A DNA stretch of 64,000 nucleotides from Panulirus ornatus (GCF_036320965.1 NC_092281.1:8136392-8200391), one strand, 5' to 3'. Counted from the stretch's first letter, positions 38,796-52,018 are shown. Numbers and translations: made by a program. The notes: generated by a model from the letters alone, not told the origin.

Positions 38796-38802
<7 letters not shown>
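38653..38802 (+). repeat. Dispersed repeat copy 1 (ATGGCGTCCTA family)
   Basis: Matches 44815-44967 over its whole length: ATGGCGTCCTAGACATGTCT, TATATCAACCGAC, CTCATGTCTCCCCTGATAAT, GATTATTACTCGAAAATGCAC and TTTCATTTTCCCCGTGGACT. It ends directly in an (AT)n array, as a retroposon with a simple-sequence tail would. No coding capacity. Confidence 0.8.

Positions 38803-38880
<78 letters not shown>
38803..38880. repeat. (AT)n microsatellite
   Basis: A TA array of about 80 bp forming the tail of the dispersed repeat before it. Confidence 0.97.
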
Positions 38881-38881
<1 letters not shown>

Positions 38882-40051
38882 CCCATACTCCAATGAATAA
38901 CGAGCAGATGCATATAGTATCTTTACAGAAACAACAGACGTCTTTCGATACACATCTTTGACAGTCATTCCCCTCATCTTCTAAGTTCCCTCGATACATT
39001 TACACACTTACAAACAGCCAGACATATATATCTCTAAGACCAATAGAAGTCTGACGATAAACAATTCCTCCTTTTTCTTTTTATCAGCGAATCCAGCGAC
39101 TTTGAACTCCTGGCATCTAGCGGGCTCTCGGCTTCCATACCTTTGAGGCAATTTTCTGGCTGGCTGGGACCCAGGCAGCGTAAATTTACAGGCGAGTGCA
39201 GCAGCTTCCTTTGATCCAACGGGCCATTCACTCCTGATGCGAAGTTCTTCAGTAGTTCGGATCCTAATGTGAGGGAGTTTGTCAGGAAAGATCCTATAAA
39301 GGGAGAATCGCTGATGGGTGCAGAGTCTTTGAATTCATCTACTGAGCCTGCGAGTTATTTCGAGATCGCAAGCCCGGAATTTTGAATGTCGCAGACCCTC
39401 TGGAAGGGAAGTCTCGTGTATTATATTTCCCCCCGAGGTAACAAGTTATTTCTAATGGTATAGTTATCAACGAACTGATTTACGTATCATCTCTTAAAAA
39501 CCTCGTCCAATTTATTTCTTAACCGAATCATGTTCCAATGAGAACTAGACTTTTTTGCTGAAATGTTTTTCTGATTCCTTATTTTTTTCATCAAGTATCT
39601 GTTCCGAATTTGATCATTCAACATTTAAATGAATCCATTAATTCTTTCCGTACGAATCTTCAAATTCATATTCTTTATAGTTTGATGGAGAATAGTCTCC
39701 TTAGTCGCAAAAACTTCGTGTATTCTAATGCAACAAACATGCAAGCGTTTGCAACTTCCGTAACTGTGCAATCATAAAGTTTGTTGGTCGGGTGTTTGAC
39801 TAAACATGATCTTCCGTGTTCAAGTACTCGAGAGTCCGAACTCGTATGCGAAATCATCCGTCTTGCTGCGAAGCTCCTTTTCACAACCCAAACTTCCGAC
39901 AAACTAAATCTCCTCCCTCAAGTATTCACTCCCCTCCCCCTAACTAACAGCCAACCTGACTCGAGTTTTGAACCGATGCATTATGTGGATGCCTTGGGCC
40001 GCGTCGAGACGAAGGAAGATGGATCCATTTATCGTATTGCCTCCTGCGCCT

Positions 40052-40054
<3 letters not shown>
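38881..40054. other. No gene recognised
   Basis: Anonymous sequence. I see nothing supportable in it. Confidence 0.4.

Positions 40055-40102
<48 letters not shown>
40055..40102. repeat. (CT)n microsatellite
   Basis: A pure CT array of about 48 bp. Confidence 0.97.
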
Positions 40103-40106
<4 letters not shown>

Positions 40107-41951
40107 TCACTGCCGAAATGAAACAAGGCCTCGAGTAGCTTTGGGAGTGGCGAGATGGCGACCCAAAGAGTGTATTTACCCAAAGGCTATCGGTTACAAG
40201 GGCCACTAGTGTCTTCGAAATCTGTTCGACGCTGGGGTTCTTCAGCAGATCATTTGATCGAGAATCCTATTGACTCTTAGGGGTGTCGTGTGTGTTCAGC
40301 CCATTGCGTGTTGTGGGTCCCTTGTTTGTGATATGGATTTCTAGAGCTCAAGTACCCGGCGCCGAAGGATTGTTCATTTGTTTCTCCTCCCCCAACTTTG
40401 TAGGTTCCATTGCCTGTAGCCAGTTAGGTTAGGTAACTCGTCAAGACAGCTAGGGACCATTAACTCGAGAGCGTCGTTCGCTGCTGGGGCCGTGCAGTAT
40501 GCGAAGTGGATTGCTCGTTGTATTCGTGGCGACCTAAAAGATAATCTTCAGTTGAAGTTTGTGGTTCTCAGAAAGCGATTAATCTGTTTACTGGTAATGG
40601 CAAGGGGGAAGTGACGAAATCAGGAGACCACAGAAGGAGAAGCCTTTAGAAATTTCTCATACAGACAATAAGGTAAATTCTGTGGCCTTCAGGGGTAACC
40701 TATATTCAGGATCACACTACACAAGTAGAACAAACAAGATTTCAAAGTGATGAATGAGACGAGATATATTTTCCACCAACGGGATTCCTTAACTTCAAAA
40801 AAAATAAATCTACTGAGCAATGACCCTTTTGTACGACAAAGAAAAATCGGCAACTAGCTTTCCAATAATGTTGCTGACGCTCTAATTCCTCCTCGTTCCT
40901 TTTGGGCAGAGCTGTGTGGAGGGGAGACCGCTGATGTGATCATTCTGTGGGGGAAGACAGTTTTACTTGTTGTGGTTCAGCCGAGGTAAAAGATCCGGAT
41001 AATGTTTCGTCAGTCTGTTTAAAGCGTCGCATTTTTTTTTCTTTAATTTCACGTTTCGTCAATAGGTTTAAAGTGTTAAAATTTTTTCCCCTTTTCTTTA
41101 TATCATATAAATTTCTAGGAGGGTTTTGTACCTAACGAGCTTTTTGCCTTAATCCATATTCAGGCTAGATAAAAAAAAAAAAAAACTCCATATTTGCGGT
41201 ATTTGAGACCCATATACGAGATATGAACTCGGGGTGAAGACAGAGACAACCTGAATTACTTTACTCGGATGATGGTCGAGAGTTGAAAACGAAGACCTTA
41301 ATGACCCTGGTAGACATGTCTGAATAAAAAAGATCAATGCAAGGACTGGCGCAAGATAACGACATTTAGTCGCGAATTCTGCACAACAGACGAATGCTAC
41401 AAACTCAGGCTCAATGTCATCAAATCCAACAATAGACGTAAATATCTCGAGACAATAGGCAAGTGAAGTTTATGTAATCAACGTAGGGAAAATAGATCAG
41501 CAGGGAAAATCCTGGAATCAACTTTTGCCATTAACTCTCGCCTTTTTTCCTCCCACACGCTTAAAGCTGACCTGTCGCCCACCAGACTCGCACATCTCTT
41601 CACTACGTCACATTCATAAGACTATTTCACGAAGTTTATATGCATATATGGCTTATGATTATTATATATAATCCTCCCACCCGTGTTAGATATTTCAAAA
41701 CCTTTGTAAACAATCATTAGCTTATAATGGAATATGTTCTTGCTAACTTGGCTTTCCTATGTACATTTACGAATTTTTTTGTCTTTTACAGATAAACTCA
41801 ATATAAACATATGGTAGTTTATTCACGCCGTGAAAGAAATTTGTACGTACTGAATAACGGTCTTGAATTAAGCTTCTTGAAATGAAAATATAACTACAAC
41901 ATGATGCAGTTTATTCTCATGAAAGTCACTGCAAATATGTATACATCACAT
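40103..41951. other. No gene recognised
   Basis: Anonymous DNA with A and T homopolymer runs (41170-41185, 41032-41040). No coding signal. Confidence 0.45.
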
Positions 41952-42150
41952 TAAATATATATATACATATACTGTTCGCAGTTTCCCGCATTAGCGAAGG
42001 AGCCCAAGGAACAGACGAAGAAAAGGCCTTATTATTACACATCCATTCTTTAGCTGTCATGTGTAATGCACCGAAACCACAGCCACCCACAACCAGAACC
42101 CACACAATTTTCCGCCGTTTCCCTCGGCCGCTTCATATACCTTGGTCTCA
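41952..42150 (-). mobile_element. LINE 3'-tail fragment, minus strand
   Basis: The reverse complement carries GCGGCCGAGGGAAACGGCGG, then CTGTGGTTTCGGTGCATTAC and CATGACAGCTA. It continues to TTCGTCTGTTCC and the TTCGCTAATGCGGGAAACTG hairpin motif, then a TATATGTATATATAT tail. The same order occurs at 52019-52260 and, partly, after the LINE coding region at 56075-56260. It is a severely 5'-truncated insertion of that family. Confidence 0.7.
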
Positions 42151-42224
42151 AGTTCCTTATCTTGACAATGATCTCGAGTCCAGCAGATTATGCTCTTGAA
42201 CAGAGCAACAACCTCCGATTCTAA

Positions 42225-42320
42225 ATATGGCAATCCTTGTTTATCTGGCGGAGGTTTTCCTCGGTTATCAGGAGGAGGTATTCCTGGGATAAAAGTGCAT
42301 ATTAGCCAAAGCTATCTTCC
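42225..42320 (+). repeat. Low-copy repeat, copy 1
   Basis: ATCAGGAGGAGGTATTCCTG and the following GGGATAAAAGTGCATATTAG resemble 43460-43515 (TTAGGCGGAGGCATTCCCGG, GGTTAAAAATGTATGTC). A GGCGGAGG word also occurs earlier within this copy. Class unknown. Confidence 0.5.
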
Positions 42321-43084
42321 TGTGAAAAGAAAATTGCCTTCCTCTCGGAAGGTCCATTTCCAATCGAAGTTCCACAGGTTCTTCACCCCTGATATCCCAG
42401 AGTCAGTGCCTTGAAGGCACGGATGTATGACACTTAATACAGCGGTCCCCATCAGTCTTCTTCACCTACTCAGTTTTGAGGTGTTCGGAGAACGCTGTAG
42501 ACGTCTCCAGAGAGAAGGGCACTTAGAACCATTGGCTCCAGTGACCATATGATCTCTGCCAAAGATTAGTTTTATTTTTTCTCTTGTCTATATCCTCTAA
42601 GGTGGACCAATTTCCCAGAATGCCTTATCCTCCTGCTGCCCACACTCTTCACCACAATCAACCGAACCTCCTCTACTACTAGCGTTCCCTTCATCTCGAG
42701 TCATGTAAAACTTGAGGAGTTAGCACAAAGATCTCACTCCATACAAAATGTCCCCTTTCATTATTTTCATATATCAGCCTCGATTTCCATCACTACCAAA
42801 TACTCTCTCTCTCTATTAGCTTTCTGCTTTGATGTTTGATGCTAGACAGGATCTCCAGCGTCTTAGGGTCACAAGATGTTTTTGCTGGCCTAACCAACTC
42901 ACACGGGGTTGGCAAAATCACATTAGTTGAATAAGAAAATAATTCATAAATTCAGGCGATCCAATTTAACTTAGATATATTAATTTGCGAAATGTTGTAA
43001 TCTACTCCGATTGCTTTATCCTTTGTTTACATTGATTGAACATCACATGACAGCAATATGCCCTTCAGAACTACAGATTCATCC
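42321..43084. other. No gene recognised
   Basis: Anonymous sequence. I see nothing in it. Confidence 0.45.
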
Positions 43085-43260
43085 GGAGAAGACACCTGGA
43101 TAATTATTCCTTTACAACAACAGTTTCAATTCTTCTCAATAACAGTCATTATTCAACGACAGTTTCAGTCCTTAATAACGACATTGTCAGTCTTCAATGA
43201 TGGTTTTATTGCATTTCCACGACATGGCCAAGCTTTCTCAACGACAGTTTCACCTTTTCG
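43085..43260 (+). repeat. Degenerate tandem array of CAACGACAGTTTCA units
   Basis: The words AACAACAGTTTCAATTCTTC, CAACGACAGTTTCAGTCCTT, AACGACATTGTCAGTCTTCA and CAACGACAGTTTCACC recur at roughly 30-35-bp spacing. It is a decayed minisatellite. Confidence 0.6.
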
Positions 43261-43459
43261 ATACGACGTCATCCCTTGTGTTAAGCTCCTCAGCTTTCAA
43301 CCCAACGAGCTAAGCCGAGTACCAAAAGTGAAGTTTCTGGCCAAGACAGCTTAAGCCTTAGTCCACATCTTATCCTCGTGAGAGGGTCAGCTTCAAGTAC
43401 TGAAGATAGTTACGCTAAGCTGATCTACCTGGACGTAACCAACTTGACATCCCCTGGAT

Positions 43460-43515
43460 ATATTGACGTATTAGGCGGAGGCATTCCCGGGTTAAAAATG
43501 TATGTCTACCAAAAG
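43460..43515 (+). repeat. Low-copy repeat, copy 2
   Basis: The partner of 42225-42320, sharing the G-A-G-G-x-A-T-T-C-C-x-G-G core and the following TAAAA-TG stretch. Confidence 0.5.
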
Positions 43516-44489
43516 TATCAAGTACTCAGAGGGAGACATATATATATGTATAGAAAGAGAACGCAGTAAAAAGTGCGATCGTATATTAAAGGCATCTTTT
43601 CCTTTCATACAGAGCGATAGTCATCTCTTCTACTAATATATAGAGCCTCCAAGTAATTCCACTCCACCTCCATGAATCCCGAGCATCATCTTCGTCTCAA
43701 ACAGAATTGGAAACCTTTAAGTAATTTCGAACCTCTCCCCCTTCCCACTTGAAACGAGACCTTCCTCCCCAACAGGTCGCGAGTGGTTGATAACACGACA
43801 GACCAATGAAAAGAAATTGAAATGAAAAAAATCCTGAATAAAGTTTTAATAAAAGATTCCACCTCACTGCTGAATCACAAGTCGCGGATCCGAAAATCGT
43901 CAGTGGAGCTTATCTATAAAGAGACTTATTAATCCAAGATCTATTTTTGGTCTTCGAAGTCATGACTTTCGGAGCTATGAGCATCTTAAAACGCTTTCAC
44001 TTCCTTTCAGCAGTCACTGTCCTCATTAATCATGAATATTATACTTTTGTGGTGAAGGGCACAAGACTTACCATTAGCCTCTTGTAAGATTAACTTCTAT
44101 CTTAGGGACAGTTTGATTACACGAAACGCCTGGAATACAGACGTGATTCTCAGCCTTTCTGTTCAGAGAATCTAGCATACAAAACCGAAATGTTCGACAG
44201 CTGCATCAGTTACGTATAATGCTTGACAAGTGCAAATGGAAGGTAAAATCTACGTCAGTCATGCACTGACGGTGAAGGCATTCTACAATTGTCGAACAAG
44301 ATGTCAAACCTGTCTACGTTTTCTCTCTTTTAACAAGAGTCAGCTCAGATAACGATCGAAAAGGAATTTATTCGATTTTCTTTCCGAGGTGGATATTCAA
44401 AGAAGTTTAAAAAGTTTGAGGGGAATTAAAATGTCTGTCTGAACGTGTTAATTCCCCTACGTTGAGCTCTCTGAATGTGACATTCACAT
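43516..44489. other. No gene recognised
   Basis: Anonymous sequence with no open frame of note. Confidence 0.5.
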
Positions 44490-44785
44490 GGTGGCCTTTG
44501 AGAATATTCTACATATGGTACTCCTGTGAAGATACCCCTCAATCTTTCCTAGTATACTAGTGGACTTATTTAATACGCTGCCCATATGGTGACCTTTCCG
44601 AATATAGTTCTTGCATTGCGACTTTTCTATATGCATTCTAAACCGTGACCTTTGTGAATATAGGCCAGACAAGGTGACCTTTTTAAACGTATCCCTCGCA
44701 CAGCGATCCTTTCTGTATGTATCACAGGGTGACCTTTCCGAATGTATCATTCAAACATGTTGACCTTTCTGTTATGCCCCCGTAT
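44490..44785 (+). repeat. Degenerate minisatellite, GGTGACCTTTCCGAATGTAT units
   Basis: About nine imperfect copies of roughly 30-32 bp, with the core GTGACCTTTSYGAATRTA. The minus strand reads as repeats of HSERSPCDTYRKDR type because there are few stops. No gene is implied. Confidence 0.8.
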
Positions 44786-44814
44786 GCAGTCGACCTTTTT
44801 TCGGTTACCATAGT

Positions 44815-44967
44815 GATAGGACACTATTGCAGTTTACCACATGGCGTCCTACTTACGTCTCTTTATATCAACTAACATTTCATTCTTGTATCTCCCCCGA
44901 TATGATTATTACACGAAAGTGCACTTTGGAACTTGTTGCGTTTCATTTTCCAGTGGACTCTTAGGAA
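44815..44967 (+). repeat. Dispersed repeat copy 2 (ATGGCGTCCTA family)
   Basis: Aligns along its length with 38653-38802, including ATGGCGTCCTA, TATATCAACTAACA, TGTATCTCCCCCGATATGAT, TTATTACACGAAAGTGCACTT and TTTCATTTTCCAGTGGACTC. An (AT)n array follows about 60 bp later. Confidence 0.8.
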
Positions 44968-45025
44968 TGTGCTTGATCACGCGCTCAATTGTGATCCTTT
45001 CTAATATATAAATCATAATATATGT

Positions 45026-45028
<3 letters not shown>

Positions 45029-45112
<84 letters not shown>

Positions 45113-45135
45113 TGATTTTATATATATATATATAT
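45029..45135. repeat. (AT)n microsatellite, interrupted
   Basis: About 82 bp of AT, an ACTGATTTTA interruption, then a further 20 bp of TA. Confidence 0.96.
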
Positions 45136-45483
45136 CGAAATAGGAAAATTTAAATGTCCAACACGACGAGGTATCACGTATTTGGCCATCATCGTAATGT
45201 AAAAGTGAACGTAAACACTATTTTCATGGATGACATCGTACGTACCTTGGAAGTGAACGAACAACCTTTACTTTTATCACAGACATTGTGTATAATCACC
45301 TTCGCTTATTATGTAAAGGTGAACAATGTAAATTGGTGTATTATAATATGGTAATATCGAGGTGTATTATCATTTAATAAGGGTTTGGACATTAATATCT
45401 GTAGTATATTGAAGGTAACTGCTGGTCTCTCGATTCCCATTCTTGTAATATCCATCAGGACCTGATATTTAATAAACTGCATA

Positions 45484-45487
<4 letters not shown>

Positions 45488-45566
<79 letters not shown>

Positions 45567-45568
45567 TT
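45488..45568. repeat. (AT)n microsatellite
   Basis: About 68 bp of pure AT, a TTT interruption, and a short further AT run. Confidence 0.96.
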
Positions 45569-48500
45569 GTGTGTGAGTTACCGGGCTCCGCCTGCAAGGG
45601 CTTGCACCTCGAGCGAAGAATTCTCTTTGGTGAGGTTGTGTCACTGGGACTGTAGTCTCGCTAAAGAATCTACCAATCCAGAGGAGTTCATTGTTCCCTG
45701 CTACTGGAATTGGCGCAGCCTCCGACTTAGAGAAGCCTTTAAGAAAGATGTCCTGGGCGACACAGGGACTTCAAAAAAAAAAAAAAAAAGGAAAATTTGT
45801 CTTGGTTGGTGATAAATGTACATCTACCTGTCCATCAGCAGCTGGGAATGCGGGGAAATTGGTCTGATAAGCAGACCAGGCGACAAGGGTGACGTATGTT
45901 TCCATAGGAATAAATAGGCCATCCAGGTTTAACTGGAGGCCCGTTGGTTTATGACGGAGGACGTGTACACAGCAGAATTCAGACTAACCCAAAGTGGAAC
46001 TCTGGGACTAACGTCATTTATATTCTTGACATATTGGGTTAGGACGGTAATACACACAAGACAATTGAAAACATGTTAGATATTGTTGCTATCAAGAGCG
46101 AAAGGTCACGGGGCCAGAATTCGTACGACGTGTCGAACAGACAAATATAGATCTTTGTTTTACGTTCTTCCTACGCAATCGGTTTATGTCTGTAAATCTT
46201 CAGGTCTTAAAATCCTGCGAGAGTTAGCGATGCACCCTTTTTAATACAACTTTGATTCATGTCTCAACATTTCCTTTAATATGACATCACTGTTCAGCTT
46301 TCATTACGAGGCAATAATATCATAGCGTCTATGTACGAGTCAATTCACAAACTAGAGTAGAAGTCCCAGACTGAATTGGTCCGTCTTCTGCCGAAGAGCG
46401 AAAGGCCAAGGGTCAGGAATTCAGAGCCTTTTAACAAACCCAGCCAACCAGAGTTACTGTTAACCCCACGCCATAATCTGGTGTACCGCTAACCTGCCTT
46501 TCCTCCACTGTGTATACCACTGTATATCTAAAATCTCACGGTGGTAGCACACACTGCTATTTTGAATTCCAGCAAATCTTAACGTTTATGGCATTTCATA
46601 ACATTGAGAAAATATGTCCGAAATACATCGGTCACTTTCTGTACTCGAGACATTACATTATTCGTATCTAAAAACGACGCTCGTAAAGATGTCGTTAACG
46701 AAGGCTGGTCGTTCGTTCTGACCTAAAGATCTGGATGAATCTCCATTGCGAATGCTACCTACTCTGGGTTGGAAACAGTTATCAGCCCGGCAATCTGCGA
46801 AATAGGGAATACTCATTAGAATTAATTAAGTCATTTCAGCTTTCGCGACGCAAATTGAGAGTGTACGCCAGAATTTACACTAGTGTGGAGATAAACATTT
46901 CACGTTCTTGAAAATTAGTGAATTATAATATCAAGAGTGTTACAAATGCCATGCCGTTAATATACGAGACACCAGGCTTTTATGCAATATACATATATAT
47001 ATATAAAGGAAAAGCGATAGTGGCCTGAATAGGTGTTCCACCAGAGAGGAACACGTTCCCCATGAAAATTAGCGGACACTGTCCTCTCTCTTTGGCCGGA
47101 GGACCCGCGCTCTAACGAAAACTTCTTCGCTTCAGGGCAAGTGTCGCCCTTCAGGACACCAAGGGTAATTTTGCTGGTGGAGGCTATGGGTACGTTTGGG
47201 TCATTGTCTTCGTGTCATAAGGAGGAGGATGGAGTGTCGCAGACGACGCTGTTATCGCCGAGGCTGTATAGGTGATGCATTTACCGCGGTTCAAAGGTAT
47301 TTGGCGAAGAGGAGTGGATAGGGGATGATGGGCGGTGTAGATAGGACAGGCAGAGACTATGGAGGGCTGAGGGGTAGTAGAAGGATTGATAGACAGCGAA
47401 GGCGAAGAGAAAAGAGGTGGATGGTAAAAAGATGGAGTGTAAAGGTAAGGAGGATGGAAGGAAGATGGAGCAGGGAAGGAGAAAATATGAACGTCATGAT
47501 AAAGAGATGAGATAAAACTTCTAGACTTTAGAAGTGTGAAGACAGATGGATGGATAAAGTTTGGGAAACGTAAAGTAAAAGTGTCGGGAGGAGCGAATGC
47601 GAGGAGGAACAGGCGATGGAAAATGGTATGGAATCCCACTGAAGAAGTTTGAGGTACGAGGGAACTAATGGAAAATGGAAGGAAAAATGTAATCCGGGAA
47701 AGAGAGAAGGAAATTACGTCCCCAGAGGTTGAAGGTAATCAAGGAAATTAATATGGGAAAAAAAAAGGGGGACATTCGAAGGCGGAAAAAGATTATCAAA
47801 GAGGTCAGGAAAGAAGGGTATGCCAGCATTCAATATACCATAAAGCATAGAAAAAAAATCGATATACGTCGCCGGCCATCAATTCCAGTGTAAGGCAAGT
47901 CTCCCGTGTAAATCCTAGTAACCACTGAAGAACAGTTACATTCCCCAGTGGCCATGTTTAGGAAGATCCGATGCCCCACCTAACAATATGGTCTTAAAGG
48001 GGTAGTCCATGCACGACCGCCATGCCTGGCATTACCTTCCCCAACGTGGAACAAGTCCAGGGAAAAGAAAATGTTACACAAAGGGGAAAAAAAAACGGGG
48101 GGAAAACTACGTTAACATGGATGGTTGCCTCGCTTCCCGTACCCTAACCATATCATACAGGGATGATCCGCTGGCCTTATTACACTGACCACACCACCAA
48201 GGTCGGGGATATACTACCAGCCAGCCTGGATTGTAAGGTTCCTTTTGTTTTAAGACAGGTCGCAATATGGACACGTGTCCATGTATGCGACACGAGAATA
48301 CCAACTACAAGTAGTAGTAGTAGCCCTACAAGACTATACAGTGCCAAGTTCTATAGTAATCATGGATCGCAAGTCTTATATATACACACATCAATGTACC
48401 TAATATATATCCCTTAATAGAAGTGGAGAATGGGGACTTCATCTTACAGCGTCAGACAATGGCTGGGAAATGGTCTTTCACAGAAATGGCCAGCAGTGAA

Positions 48501-48810
48501 AGGTGCAGAGGGAAATGACAGCGAGGTAAAGAGACAGAGGATATGTCACTGGTTAGAGAAATGACTTTAATCAAAGGGGAATAGTGCATGAAGGAACAGA
48601 GAATGGATAATAAGGGAGGAGAGGAGAAAAGCGAGGCGTATAATTTTGGGGGCAAAGATGTTATTGTATGCGAGGGAGAGAGAGGGCAATATAACTGATG
48701 GTAGACAAATGACTCATCATAGTTAGTATAATTACTAGTGGTAGTAGCAGCAATTGTAATTCCTTGTTCGCCGTTAACAAGGAAGCGCCATGAACAAACA
48801 TCGGTTATCG
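45569..48810. other. No gene recognised
   Basis: A stretch near 46091-46130 resembles 46388-46428 (AAGAGCGAAAGGYCAMGGG...CAGAATTC), a low-copy repeat pair. From 47310 to 47830 the plus strand is purine-rich and opens a 151-codon Ser/Pro/His-rich minus frame, which I reject as a gene. Confidence 0.4.
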
Positions 48811-48885
48811 AGCTGGCATGTACAATGCATCGAAACCCTAGTCCCTCCCATTCACAACCAGGTCCCAAGATACCTTTGCGTTTCA
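48811..48885 (-). mobile_element. LINE 3'-tail fragment, minus strand
   Basis: AGCTGGCATGTACAATGCAT and CGAAACCCTAGTCCCTCCCA match, in reverse, the TGCATTACACATGACAGC / GTGGTTTCGG block of the LINE tail copies at 41952 and 52019. About 75 bp is recognisable. Confidence 0.55.
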
Positions 48886-51800
48886 TTATCATTATTATTA
48901 TGTAAACTCAGGGCCTTGCTCTTCAGGGTCCCCTGAAGATTCATAGCTGCACCACAATCAGTATCAGGGACAGGACTGACTCCTTTTGAAGCTAGAGGTC
49001 ACATCGCGATACAACTGATGACACAGCCTCGCAAAACAAAAAGTAAAACCTCAGGCAGGTGGAGTCCGGCAGCACAGATTAGAAAACGAACAAAATATAA
49101 ATTAGAGAAAACTAAAAAAAATATTACTCGAACGACAGGAAAAAAAAGATAAATGGGACCAAAGTACTTATATATATGAAAAAAGAAAAGGCCGAATCAA
49201 GACGGCAGAGAGAGGGTAGTTACTGTAGGAGGCAAAGGATTGAAAGGGGAGCTGCCTTCTTCGCTGGCGAGAAAGGGCCACTTTAACTGTAGGTCGGAGG
49301 AAAAGGAGAAAGGGTCAAAATTCTTCGAAGGAAAAAAAGAAAATACTTTTTGACATCCAGCGAGCGAGCGAGCGAAAGAAAAAACGATTATATTGAAATA
49401 CAAAATGGCACAAAGGATGACGAGATAGCCTAAAGGAAAGATAGAAAAAAAAATAAAGTGACACGAACCCCAAAGATACAAAAAAATCTAAAAATAGGTA
49501 GGATGAAAAAGTTTCAAAATATTCCATATTCTCGTTTAACCTGAGGGGTTTTCAGAGAGACGAGAATAATATTGAAACCCTCCATTCTTTACAGGTTTTT
49601 TCAGGACAGATACGGCGGTTTCGAGAACAGGATTTGAGCGAAAGAGAACGGTGAAATTGACGCTGTAAATAAGCGCTGTGGCATTGTGGCTGGTGATGCG
49701 TGTGCGTATATACAAAAGTATAGTATATATGCACGTGGATATACGTAAAGCACATATACAAAGAAACAAGTCTTAACTCCAAAACTTCTCATGGTACCTG
49801 TAATATCTAACAGAGGCACGCCCCAGTCAAACTACAAATTCTGTATTACGACACATTACAGCCCCGCATCAATACCAATCTCTTGAAAATAGTTACCTTT
49901 TGTCGGCAACACTGTCCATGAAATCTGGCAAAAAAGTAATCCGATTAATGTGATTGACGGTGATCGAGGCTCTGCCAAACTATATTACTTTAGTAAATAT
50001 TGACTCGTGAACCTCACAGACTTAGACACGGCGACAAAATATTAAACTCTTCCAAAATGTGATTTGGTCCCCAATGTCGGGAAATATTTTTGGTGAATGT
50101 AATCATTCAAGAGCTTAATGTAATCACCCCGAGCTTAATGTAATCGGCGCAAGCTTAATCAGTATTTTTTTTTCTATTCGGAAGTTGAAGCGATTACTTT
50201 TTGCATTATTGATGTTAAAGTCAACAGGACTTCCCTTGGCCCAAAAGAGATAATTACATAATTATCTTTGGCGAAACTCAGCCACAAGTCAGTGATGGCT
50301 GTTGTGCGAAATCACATCCTGGAAACGTGGATGCAATTGTATCATTGCGTGCCTTTGGAATTTCCATCCTCCTCGTTCCTTTAGGATCAGAATCTAGATG
50401 AAGACGTTAAAATAAAAGGAGAACCTATAGGACCCGAATCTAGAAGATGATATAGTGAGAACAAAGGGGAACCTATAGATAAACCTAGTAGCAATAAAGA
50501 CCAAAACACTATTCTCAAGTCAACCAGAATCTAAAGGATTCGCACCCCATTCCATGCGAGGATGAAGAATCCACGATCACAACAATAAGGTGCAAGGACC
50601 AGTAACAAGATTGTTGGTTAGAGAAGAGAATTGAATAGTGTTCTTTCGAAGGGCACTTTCCCCAAGTCTGACTATATATGGCAACCATGTAGAGAACTGG
50701 AAACAGCTCAGACTTACTGTATACAAACGAGCAGAACTTACCAGTCATGCGAAGTTGGTACACTATAATACTCTACCTGTATCTTTGGGGATAATGTCAC
50801 ACAGGGGAACTATATTGCAAACTCTCATTTACATGTTAATTACTTCGTAACGTAGTTTTCATTTTTTTTTAATCTAGATTCAGCGAGAAAGTGTGATCAA
50901 TAGTGGACACACGAGTGTGTGTGTATATATATACACATATATAATGCAATGCATGACCAAAATCAACAAGAGTGACGCTTGGAAAACGAATTCGTACGAG
51001 AATGGCAATGGGACAGGTCCTTCAATCCTTGCAGAGCAAAGCCGTAGTAAAAATCCACTGGGAAGAAGAATATGAGAAGGTGGATCGTAAGACCTTACTG
51101 TGTTTACTTGTGGCCTTGAACCAAGGTTAAGACCTCATAATCAAAGGGTAGCACAGGTAATGGGAGCGATCTTACGACATGTAATCACTGCACGTAACCC
51201 GCCGAGCGCATGCATACCTCATTCACGTGCATTTAAAATGCGAGCGAAAAGTAGGAGTCTTATGAAAAGGGCGCATAGGAGAAAATAGGACCCCCAGAAC
51301 ACTAATGAATATGGATATGTTAGAGGAAAAATATTAGTTATATCAAATTCAGCTTCAATATGAATCTAGAACATGCAAGGCACATGAACACCGATGCATA
51401 ACATGAATTAGTAAAGAACAGACGGATACGAATCCATATGGTGTTTTAACACGAACCATTGCAATAAATTTCGAACCTATTGCTTCTAAAAGATGTATGC
51501 CAATGTTCTCTGTCCCATACTTATGACGTGCAATGCTCATGAACACTTGCATATCAAGCAATACATGACGGAAGACACACGAACACATACATAACCAGGA
51601 AATGCTATCAGTAACCAAGAACATATGGATACAAAAACGCTAGATGCATTGACATAGGTTAGTAATTTACTAGCTTATAACATCTGAATGCTAATGTTCT
51701 TAGACCATGAGTAACTGGAGTTTACTCATGAAGTACAACGAGATGTATTGATCCTTAATCAAAGTCAGACCACGTCATGAAAGCATCGATTAATATTGAT

Positions 51801-52018
51801 ATTACTCCCACACACGCACACGGGGGTCATGTGTAATCGCTCCTGGCGAGATGACCACCAGCTTATATGTCATTATGCTTCAAACTTGAAGCCGACAGAG
51901 CTCAAGTTGCATGGTGAAGAATACGTGCGTCAAAAAGATGTCATTTGGGGGCCCTTCACACGTCATAGGAAAATTGTATACCGTGGTGGTACCTCGTTCA
52001 GTTTTATTAAGGGATAGA
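48886..52018. other. No gene recognised
   Basis: Contains a GCGAGCGAGCGAGCG run near 49360-49374 and a three-copy 20-bp array at 50090-50162. The rest is anonymous AT-rich DNA. Confidence 0.45.
50090..50162 (+). repeat. 20-bp tandem array
   Basis: GAGCTTAATGTAATCACCCC and close variants (AGCTTAATGTAATCGGCGCA, AGCTTAATCAG) occur about three and a half times head to tail. Confidence 0.8.

Noticed and set aside
47184..47639. A 151-codon minus-strand frame
   Set aside because: Ser/Pro/His/Thr-rich frame opposite a GA-rich tract, with no domain.
48452..48892. A 146-codon minus-strand frame
   Set aside because: Low-complexity Ser/Leu/His-rich frame opposite purine-rich DNA. Its start overlaps a LINE tail fragment.
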